From positions 1-51,831 of the forward strand of contig RECV01000154.1 in NCBI GenBank assembly GCA_007693845.1: DNA of 51,831 bases. Direction: 5' to 3'. This document shows positions 1-6,329 of this stretch, piece by piece; the stretch's first letter is position 1, and each line of letters begins with the position of its first letter. The translations under genes were made by a program, and so were the position numbers. The notes beneath the pieces were generated by a model. The model worked only from the letters and a program-made list of their open reading frames with translations, had not been told where the DNA came from and did no database searches. The DNA comes from Phycisphaerales bacterium (GTDB lineage Bacteria > Planctomycetota > Phycisphaerae > Phycisphaerales > SM1A02).

Positions 1-2
1 AA

Positions 3-350
3 CTGCTGCTGCGACGACCGGCGGGGGTGAACCTCGTCCAGCGGTGGAGCGTGATTTCCATCGTGCTGAGTCTGATCCTGCTCGCGGGGCTGGGCACGCT
101 GCGCGTGCTGATCGGCACCGGCGCACTGGAAGACGCGAGATACGCCCTCGGTCTGCAGCCGCTGGATGAAATGACCTACCACATCGCACTCTCCATGGTG
201 TTCGTCTTCTTCAACCTCGCGCTCGCACTCTTCTTCCTGACGTGGTTCCGGCTCGATTTCGTCCGCTCGGAGATCCTCGGTTGGCGACTCCGGCCGCAAG
301 GCATGCCGGCGGGCAGGGCGCAGAGCAACACCGCCGTTGATCTTGGTTGA
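3..350 (+). CDS. Small two-helix membrane protein, 5' end outside the window
   Basis: The frame is open to the left edge, so this is probably the end of a longer gene. A GTG at 27 is the first start candidate inside the window, but the codons before it contain no stop. From that GTG the protein has about 107 residues and two hydrophobic segments, roughly residues 8-30 and 52-73, separated by a polar stretch, with a basic and polar C-terminus. I recognise no family. It is followed by 145 bases without a gene before the dehydrogenase at 496. It could be the membrane end of a larger protein. That it codes is fairly sure, its role is unknown. Confidence 0.6.
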   Translation: MLLRRPAGVNLVQRWSVISIVLSLILLAGLGTLRVLIGTGALEDARYALGLQPLDEMTYHIALSMVFVFFNLALALFFLTWFRLDFVRSEILGWRLRPQGMPAGRAQSNTAVDLG

Positions 351-409
351 TCCGTTCAGCGGACTGTGACCGCAGCCGAACGCCCGCGCACTCCGGCCAC
401 ATCCGGCCG

Positions 410-424
410 GACCAATTAATGGTC
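410..424. repeat. Interrupted palindrome upstream of the dehydrogenase gene
   Basis: The half-sites GACCA and TGGTC flank a 5-base AT-only centre (ATTAA), just after a TCCGGCCGGA palindrome at 402-411. The position, 70-85 bases before the start at 496, suits an operator or a promoter-proximal site. No regulator is known, so this is only a candidate. Confidence 0.3.
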
Positions 425-458
425 ATCTGGCCACCACCGCATGGGTGCTCTACCATGT

Positions 459-486
459 CGCTCCTTCAGTTTGAAACAAAGGAGCG
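459..486 (+). promoter_or_regulatory. Hairpin that sequesters the ribosome binding site of the dehydrogenase
   Basis: CGCTCCTT at 459-466 pairs perfectly with AAGGAGCG at 479-486 across a 12-base loop. The right arm contains the Shine-Dalgarno AAGGAG (479-484) that serves the ATG at 496, so the left arm acts as an anti-Shine-Dalgarno. The pairing is read directly from the sequence. A role in translational control is inferred. Confidence 0.5.
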
Positions 487-495
487 AATTGAACG

Positions 496-1359
496 ATGAG
501 CGAGATCAAGAGCATCGCTGTGATTGGTGCCGGCACCATGGGGGCCGGTATCGCCCTGACCGCCGCCTCCGCGGGTGTGCGGGCCTACCAGGTTGACGTC
601 AACGCCGAACAACTCGACCGCGCGAAGAAGTACCACGCCAAGACGCTTTCGCGCAACGTCGAGAAAGGCCGCATGACCCAGGAACAGGCCGATTCCGCCC
701 AAGGCCTGATCTCCTACCACACCAGCATGGCCGAGTCGAAGGATGCGCATTTTGCCATCGAAGCGGCCACGGAGCAGTTCGAAGTCAAGACGAAGATCTT
801 CGGTGAGATGCTCAAGGTGTACGGCGATCACGTCGTGCTGGCGACGAACACCAGTTCGATCTCCATCACCTCCCTCGCCGCGACGATCGACGTCGCCGCC
901 CCGCGCGTCATCGGCATGCACTTCTTCAATCCCGTCCCGGTCATGAAACTGGTCGAAGTCATCAACGGGCTGGAAACCGCGACGACCGTGACCGGCATCA
1001 CGATGGAGCTGGCGAAGAAGCTTGGCAAGACACCGGTCCCCGCCAATGATCGCGCCGGCTTCGTTTCCAACCGCGTGCTCATGCCGATGATCAACGAGGC
1101 GTTCTACGCGTGGATGGAAGGTGTCGCCGAGCCGGAAGACATCGATGAGATCATGAAGCTCGGCATGGCGCACCCGATGGGCCCGCTGCGCCTGGCGGAC
1201 CTGATCGGGCTCGACGTCTGCCACGACATCATGATGGTGCTCCACACCGAACTCGGACAGGACAAGTATTTCCCCTGCCCGAAGCTGCGCCAGCTCGTCC
1301 GGGCCGGGCATCTCGGCGACAAGACCGGCCGCGGGGTGTACGACTATTCGAAGTCCTGA
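496..1359 (+). CDS. hbd: 3-hydroxybutyryl-CoA (3-hydroxyacyl-CoA) dehydrogenase
   Basis: This cytoplasmic enzyme oxidises 3-hydroxyacyl-CoA to 3-ketoacyl-CoA with NAD(P), or runs the reverse reaction in butyryl-CoA or polyhydroxybutyrate routes. The N-terminus carries the Rossmann motif GAGTMGAGIA (residues about 11-20). The family signature follows around residue 140 (HFFNPVPVMKLVEVI), and the C-terminal dimerisation domain contains DLIGLDVCHDI. The length of 287 residues is normal for the stand-alone PaaH/Hbd type. The ATG at 496 follows AAGGAG by 11 bases, and that site lies in a hairpin. Two crotonase-family genes 12 kb downstream could act in the same pathway. Family assignment is firm. 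The physiological substrate is not known. Confidence 0.93.
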   Translation: MSEIKSIAVIGAGTMGAGIALTAASAGVRAYQVDVNAEQLDRAKKYHAKTLSRNVEKGRMTQEQADSAQGLISYHTSMAESKDAHFAIEAATEQFEVKTKIFGEMLKVYGDHVVLATNTSSISITSLAATIDVAAPRVIGMHFFNPVPVMKLVEVINGLETATTVTGITMELAKKLGKTPVPANDRAGFVSNRVLMPMINEAFYAWMEGVAEPEDIDEIMKLGMAHPMGPLRLADLIGLDVCHDIMMVLHTELGQDKYFPCPKLRQLVRAGHLGDKTGRGVYDYSKS

Positions 1360-1457
1360 AAAGTGCAGCACGACGCTCTCATGCACGCGACCTCCGCCTG
1401 AAACCGGCTTACACTATTGAAGAACGCCCACGAGAAATCGAACCGGAAGGACGCGCC

Positions 1458-1910
1458 ATGTTGAAGCATTCTCAGTTCACGCTTGCCGCCACCATCCTCG
1501 CCGGCCTGATGCTGGTTCTGGCCACCGGTTGCGCAACGACGGAAACCGTCACCAGCGCGGAGCCGATCGATGATCCGTTCAAGGATGCCATTCGCAGCGG
1601 CTCGCTGTCTGAAGCTCAGGCGCGGGCGGAGACGGACGATCGCCTGCTCATCGTGGTCGGCACGGCGGATTGGTGCGGCCCCTGCCGGCGGATGAAGGCG
1701 GACACCTGGACCGATCGCCGGGTGTATGACTGGACGAACCGTCACGCGTTGGTCTACTACCTCGACATTGATGAACACCGCGATATCGCGCGGTCACTTG
1801 AAATCAGTTCAATTCCGCAGATCGTCGTCTTCCGGGGCGATCGGGAAATCGAACGGGTCGTCGGCTACCGCGCGCCGGATCCGTTCTACGAATGGCTCAG
1901 TGAACTCTGA
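1458..1910 (+). CDS. Thioredoxin-like lipoprotein
   Basis: This is a predicted exported disulfide reductase or isomerase. A signal peptide ends in the lipobox LATGC, so Cys25 is the probable lipidated residue and the domain would sit outside the cytoplasmic membrane. The thioredoxin active site WCGPC lies at residues 72-76, and a cis-proline motif (SSIPQ) follows near residue 118, so both catalytic elements are intact. The 150-residue length fits one thioredoxin domain behind a short linker. GGAAGGA precedes the ATG by 6 bases. Its last 102 bases overlap the 3' end of the convergent peptidase gene. It resembles DUF255/thioredoxin_7-type proteins more than TrxA. The partner is unknown. Confidence 0.85.
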   Translation: MLKHSQFTLAATILAGLMLVLATGCATTETVTSAEPIDDPFKDAIRSGSLSEAQARAETDDRLLIVVGTADWCGPCRRMKADTWTDRRVYDWTNRHALVYYLDIDEHRDIARSLEISSIPQIVVFRGDREIERVVGYRAPDPFYEWLSEL

Positions 1911-2642
1911 ATCAGCCGGTTCCGGCGTCTCTGACGCTTGCAGAAGATTACACGGCAGTGGCGTCTCGGTGACCTCGCCGTCATCGCGGCGCTCGATCCG
2001 GTACGCTCGCGCATCTGGACGTGAGCTGACGACGCGTTTCAGTTCCCGACCGACAAAATGCAGCGCCGCCCCGTCATCGGCGGCGTAGCCGTTCGGCAGG
2101 TCGCCCTCGCGCACGAATCGCAGAAACGTCGGGCGTCGCTCGGGCTCGCCGTCGTAATGAGGACATGCGCTCCCGGGAAGAAACCCGAGACCATCGGCCA
2201 GTGGCGCGAGCGGGCCGAAGGAATCGGTTGAGCATGCTTCAAACCAGCAGTTCATCCCCGCGCTGATGCCGCAGAGAATGATGCCGGCTTCCCAGCACTC
2301 GCGGAGAATCGTGTCGACGCCGTGCCGCCTCCAGATCTGCAGCAGATTGGCGACGTTTCCGCCGCCGACGTAAATCACATCCTGCGCCAGCAGAAAGGCG
2401 CGCAGGTTCCGGTTGTCGCGTTCGAAGAGCGGCAGGTGCGCAGGCCGGGCGCGCGATTCATCAAACGCTTTATAAAACCGGTTGATGTAAAGCACCGCAT
2501 CGCCGCTCGCGGTCGGGACGAAACAGATGCGCGGCTGCTCTTTGCCCGTCAAGCGCAGGATGTAATCATCGAGCAGGGGGTTCTCCGGCTCCATCGAAAA
2601 CCCGCCGCCGCCGAGTGCGACGATCTGCGGTTGAACGCTCAT
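1809..2642 (-). CDS. Peptidase E-like (S51 family) serine peptidase
   Basis: Family S51 includes aspartyl dipeptidase PepE and cyanophycinase. The nucleophile elbow GISAGM, with the catalytic Ser, follows a hydrophobic strand, and the N-terminus has the glycine-rich IVALGGGGF typical of the family. Later segments VPTASGD and DGLGFLPG also fit. I chose the ATG at 2642 because conserved sequence begins there and because it overlaps the stop of the upstream acetyltransferase by four bases (ATGA). That gives 277 residues, slightly longer than E. coli PepE. The gene is the last of a tight three-gene leftward operon. Its 3' end runs 102 bases into the convergent thioredoxin-like gene. The substrate, dipeptide or storage peptide, cannot be told. 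Confidence 0.85.
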   Translation of the reverse strand: MSVQPQIVALGGGGFSMEPENPLLDDYILRLTGKEQPRICFVPTASGDAVLYINRFYKAFDESRARPAHLPLFERDNRNLRAFLLAQDVIYVGGGNVANLLQIWRRHGVDTILRECWEAGIILCGISAGMNCWFEACSTDSFGPLAPLADGLGFLPGSACPHYDGEPERRPTFLRFVREGDLPNGYAADDGAALHFVGRELKRVVSSRPDARAYRIERRDDGEVTETPLPCNLLQASETPEPADSEFTEPFVERIRRAVADDPFDFPIAPEDDDLRN

Positions 2643-3088
2643 GATGCCTCCGCCCCTCCCGTTGATTTTGGTTGGCCTGATTGCCGGTTGTAATTGCGCT
2701 GCATCATCGCCGTCCCGCGCGCGAAACCAAGCCGTTCGTAGAATGGCACTATGTCCGGATCGCAAACAATGTCAATCATGTAGTGATCTTCGAGCTTGTG
2801 CAGCATTCGCGTGACCAGTTCGCGGCCGATCCCGAGACGACGATACGCCGGCAGGACTTCCAACAGCGGCAGATACGCGCTGATCACGCCATCGCTGAGC
2901 GCATTCACAAATCCGACGACGCGCCCGGCCGATCGATCAACCGCGAGAACCACGTGCGCGCTGCCGCGCAGAATTCGGAGGTGCGTCTCCGGCGACGGCG
3001 GCGCGGGCCAGCCGTCAAAGAAACCATCGAGCATGCCGGGCGTCACACCATCGAGCGAATCAACATAAATGACATCACGCAGCACCAT
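2639..3088 (-). CDS. GNAT-family N-acetyltransferase
   Basis: This is a 149-residue GCN5-related acetyltransferase that would transfer acetyl from acetyl-CoA to an amine. The core is visible in order: a central strand (VVGFVNALSDG), the PLLEVLPAYRRLGIGREL segment with the pyrophosphate-binding R/Q-x-x-G-x-G/A pattern as RRLGIG, and a C-terminal DPDIVPFYERLGF segment typical of the fold. It starts 9 bases after the flavin reductase stop, behind GAGAGG, and overlaps peptidase E by four bases, so the three are almost certainly co-transcribed. The substrate is unknown. The pairing with a peptidase suggests amino-acid or peptide acetylation, but that is only inference. Confidence 0.85.
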   Translation of the reverse strand: MVLRDVIYVDSLDGVTPGMLDGFFDGWPAPPSPETHLRILRGSAHVVLAVDRSAGRVVGFVNALSDGVISAYLPLLEVLPAYRRLGIGRELVTRMLHKLEDHYMIDIVCDPDIVPFYERLGFARGTAMMQRNYNRQSGQPKSTGGAEAS

Positions 3089-3097
3089 GACCTCTCT

Positions 3098-3748
3098 TCA
3101 ACCGTGGTCGGTTTCGAGCGCGGCCCGGCCGCGCGGCAGTTCGAAGACATCCTGCGAGCGGCAGTACAGCGGCCCGCCCATGCGGCCGACGGCCGCAAGT
3201 TTCTCGTGGTCGATGTGATATCGCTCATTGACCAGATCATCACGCACAAAGACATGCACCACCTCGCCGATCACGACATTGCCCGCGGCGGGTTCCCGGC
3301 CATTCGTGCGCACCACCTGCAGCGTGCGGCATTCGAGGGCGATCGGGGAATCCTTCACGCGCGGCGGGGTGACCACGCGGCTCGGCGCGGCGTGGAGTTT
3401 CGCCAGTTCAAACTCACTCTCGCCGTACGGCAGCGCTTCGGACGTCGCCGCCACTTCACGGATGTACGCTTCGGTCGCGACGTTGACCACGAACTCGCCC
3501 GTGCCGCCCTCTTCACGCGGCTTGGCGTTGCGCAGTGAATCCTTTTCCGTCCCGTCGTTGTTGTTGACGGGGCAGAACAGCAGCGTCATCGGATTCGATC
3601 CGATGCCGTTGAAGAACGAGAACGGCGCGAGGTTCAAGCGGCCGTCGGGAGAGATCGTCGAAACAAACGCGATCGGCCGGGGTACGATCCCGCCGATCAT
3701 CAGCTTGTACCGCTCGGCCGTGGTGAGCGATTCGGGCGAACATTCCAT
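3098..3748 (-). CDS. Flavin reductase-like FMN-binding protein
   Basis: This is a split-barrel flavin protein of the flavin reductase/DUF447-like type. The family hallmark is near the N-terminus: MIGGIVPRPIAFVST, then N-L-A-P-F-S-F-F, where the backbone normally grips FMN. The segment GEVVHVFV near the C-terminus is also conserved. I prefer the ATG at 3748 (216 residues) because the family similarity begins a few residues later. An in-frame start at 3817 would add an unconserved leader. It is the first gene of the operon with the acetyltransferase and peptidase E. Such proteins either supply reduced flavin to an oxygenase or act on their own substrates. No oxygenase partner is seen nearby. 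Confidence 0.82.
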   Translation of the reverse strand: MECSPESLTTAERYKLMIGGIVPRPIAFVSTISPDGRLNLAPFSFFNGIGSNPMTLLFCPVNNNDGTEKDSLRNAKPREEGGTGEFVVNVATEAYIREVAATSEALPYGESEFELAKLHAAPSRVVTPPRVKDSPIALECRTLQVVRTNGREPAAGNVVIGEVVHVFVRDDLVNERYHIDHEKLAAVGRMGGPLYCRSQDVFELPRGRAALETDHG

Positions 3749-3972
3749 ACCGCAGAGTGTAGCAGTGACCATCGACGTCGCGGTGAACTCGATGGCACGC
3801 AGGTCTTCCCCGACCATATCACCGTCCGGCCGGCAATCGAGCGGGTCGATGTGGAATCATCTCCGCGGTGAATTCTTCCCCCCGCATGGTCGATCTACAA
3901 TACTCCGTTCGATCGCGGGCCGAGTGATTCCTCCCCGATCGTATCTAAACCTGAATTTCTCTCTCCACACGC

Positions 3973-6045
3973 ATGGATGAAGCACGCATGTCCCCCCAGC
4001 GATCAGCCAAGGCAGGAAAGAAGGGCGATCGCGCGGCGGGTGTTTCCCTGCCCGTTCTTCCTGAGGAGAAGGCGGGCACGACCCGGATCGCCCGCAGCCG
4101 CAACGCGCCGAAACGCGCGATCGTGCTCATCTTTGTCCAGGTGCTGATCATCCTGCACATCGTGCAGTGGCTCATCACGGGCACCACCACCACGCCGATC
4201 GAGCCGTCCGAAGCGATGGAGTTCGGCCGGTCGGGCATCATCAATGCCGGGCTGATCTTCTTCGCCGTCGCGCTCCTGTCGACGCTGATCCTCGGCCGGT
4301 GGTTCTGCGGCTGGGGGTGTCACGTCGTTCTGCTGCAGGACTGGTGCGCGTGGATGATGAAGAAATGCGGCATTCGGCCGAAACCGTTTCGGTCACGTCT
4401 GCTGGTGTACGTGCCGCTGATTCTGGCGGCGTACATGTTTCTCTGGCCGGCGTTCCTGCGACTGGTGATCGCGCCGTACGTTCCTGATCTGCACCGACGG
4501 CTCGTGCCGTGGGAGTTGGAAACAGAATTGATCACCTCTGACTTCTGGGCGACCTTTCCCGGAGTGATGGTGGCGATCCCGTTCCTCTTCATCTGCGGGT
4601 TTGCGGCGGTGTACTTTCTCGGCTCGAAAGGATTCTGTACCTACGGCTGTCCGTACGGCGGATTCTTCGCGCCGCTGGATCGGCACGCACGCGGCCGCAT
4701 CCGCGTGACTGATGCGTGCGAGGGGTGCGGCTACTGCACTGCGGTCTGCACCAGCAACGTGCGCGTGCACGAGGAAGTGCGCGATTTCAAGATGGTCGTC
4801 GACCCCGGCTGCATGAAGTGCATGGACTGCGTGAGCGTGTGCCCGAAAGAGGCGCTCTATTTCGGATTCGGCCCCGCGCCGCCGAAGGAAGCGAAACTCC
4901 CCGCCGCCAAACGGTCGGTGCAGTACGACCTCTCCTGGCCGGAAGAGATCGTCCTCGCCATCGTGTTTCTCGTGACCTTCCTCGCGTGGCGGGGCGCGTA
5001 CGGACTGATCCCGGCGCTGATGGCGATCGGCATCGCCGGCTGCGTGACTTTCCTGGCGTGGAAGCTCTGGCGGTTGCTCCGCGATGCGAATGTCACCTTC
5101 CACCGTCACCGATTGCGCAAGCACGGCCGGATCACCGCCGGGGGATGGACTTTCTGCTGCACCGCAGCGCTGGCTGTGGCGGCGACGATTCAGATCGGCA
5201 TCGTCGAAGCGTCCTACCACCTCGCCGATCGTGCCGATGATCGCGTCACGGTGCCGCTTGGAGTGGCGTTCGGCCTCAGCGAGGGCCAGGTCACCGAAGC
5301 GCAACGCGCCCACGCCCGGGCGGGACTTCGCTGGTACCGATGGGCTTCGGAAGTGCGCGCCGGCGGCGTCGGTTGGCCGTCACCGCGTCAACCCATCATC
5401 GACCGCCGGCGTGCGTGGCTGCTCGCGGTCATCGGGTCACATGATGAGGCGGAGGCCGTCCTCGAGCAATCGAAGCGGGACTACGGCCCGACGGAAACAT
5501 TAATGGAAGGGCTTTACCTCGCGGCATTGGGGCAGGGCGAAAACGAACGGGCGTACGCTCTGGCCGAGGCAACGCTGCGCGAGCATCGCACGTACCACGA
5601 TCTTCTCTCCCGCGTGGTGCAGCACATGGTTGATGATGGCAAGATCAGCCGGGGCATCGACCTCTGCCGCGAGCGTCTCGATGCGTTTCCGGACGATGCA
5701 CGGACAATGGGCCTGCTGGCCTTATTGAAACTGGAGCAGGGCGAGATGACCTCCGCCCGATCCCTGCTCGAACGCGCCAGGGATGCCGAGCCGGAGTATG
5801 CCGGGGCGTACATCCTGCTGTCGATGGTCGATCTTCAAGGCGGCGACGCGCAGGCGGCGACGCAGACCCTGCTGGCGGGACTTGAGCACAATCCGAAGAG
5901 TCTTCCGCTGCTGGAGCGGCTGGTGGACCTGCTTCACCGCACCGGGCGTCGTGATCAGGCGGCCTCATACGAACAGCGGCTTGAAGAAGCGCGCGAAGCG
6001 GCCCGGCGGGACCGCCTGGGCCGAACCCGCGGCGTTGCGGAGTGA
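3973..6045 (+). CDS. Membrane polyferredoxin with C-terminal TPR-like domain
   Basis: This is a 690-residue NapH/NosR/CcoG-like integral membrane iron-sulfur protein. Hydrophobic helices are visible at about residues 48-70, 87-108, 139-160, 197-217, 335-355, 360-376 and 397-417. A FCGWGC motif is near residue 111 and a CTYGCP motif near 223, as in NosR and NapH. Two classical 4Fe-4S ferredoxin motifs follow: CEGCGYCTAVC (about 249-259) and CMKCMDCVSVCP (about 280-291). From about residue 470 to the end it changes to Ala/Leu/Glu-rich helical pairs resembling tetratricopeptide repeats. The expected role is electron transfer from the quinone pool or to a periplasmic enzyme. No reductase gene is adjacent. 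The fusion to a TPR module is unusual. An alternative ATG at 3988 exists. Confidence 0.85.
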   Translation: MDEARMSPQRSAKAGKKGDRAAGVSLPVLPEEKAGTTRIARSRNAPKRAIVLIFVQVLIILHIVQWLITGTTTTPIEPSEAMEFGRSGIINAGLIFFAVALLSTLILGRWFCGWGCHVVLLQDWCAWMMKKCGIRPKPFRSRLLVYVPLILAAYMFLWPAFLRLVIAPYVPDLHRRLVPWELETELITSDFWATFPGVMVAIPFLFICGFAAVYFLGSKGFCTYGCPYGGFFAPLDRHARGRIRVTDACEGCGYCTAVCTSNVRVHEEVRDFKMVVDPGCMKCMDCVSVCPKEALYFGFGPAPPKEAKLPAAKRSVQYDLSWPEEIVLAIVFLVTFLAWRGAYGLIPALMAIGIAGCVTFLAWKLWRLLRDANVTFHRHRLRKHGRITAGGWTFCCTAALAVAATIQIGIVEASYHLADRADDRVTVPLGVAFGLSEGQVTEAQRAHARAGLRWYRWASEVRAGGVGWPSPRQPIIDRRRAWLLAVIGSHDEAEAVLEQSKRDYGPTETLMEGLYLAALGQGENERAYALAEATLREHRTYHDLLSRVVQHMVDDGKISRGIDLCRERLDAFPDDARTMGLLALLKLEQGEMTSARSLLERARDAEPEYAGAYILLSMVDLQGGDAQAATQTLLAGLEHNPKSLPLLERLVDLLHRTGRRDQAASYEQRLEEAREAARRDRLGRTRGVAE

Positions 6046-6251
6046 TGCGTTCCGGAACGGGCCGGCCGGTTCCGATGAGCTTCTCCCATTGCCAATAACC
6101 GATGCGGGACGTGGTCCCCGAACGGGTCGGAGCGCGGCTTGGCCGCGGCCGGTGCCCGCTCGGAACAATGAAATGGGCCGAAAGAGAAAGAAGCCGGTAA
6201 TTGCGCTTTAGCCGGCCGTCGTGCTGACCGACTTGGAGTTCGGGACCGTGG

Positions 6252-6263
6252 CCTGCCGGCAGG
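6252..6263. repeat. Perfect 12-base palindrome in the gap before the coiled-coil lipoprotein gene
   Basis: CCTGCCGGCAGG lies in the 284-base gap 6046-6329, about 67 bases before the start at 6330. It could be a repressor site or a short hairpin. Otherwise the gap shows no open frame or promoter that I can defend. Confidence 0.25.
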
Positions 6264-6329
6264 ATGATTGTGGTCATCCACACCCGGGCGGCTCGGTGGA
6301 ACTCAGGTTGACCACACGGAGACAACATC

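Noticed and set aside
466-1386. A long minus-strand frame opposite the dehydrogenase
   Set aside because: The plus-strand gene has a full Rossmann motif and family signature; the other frame has none.
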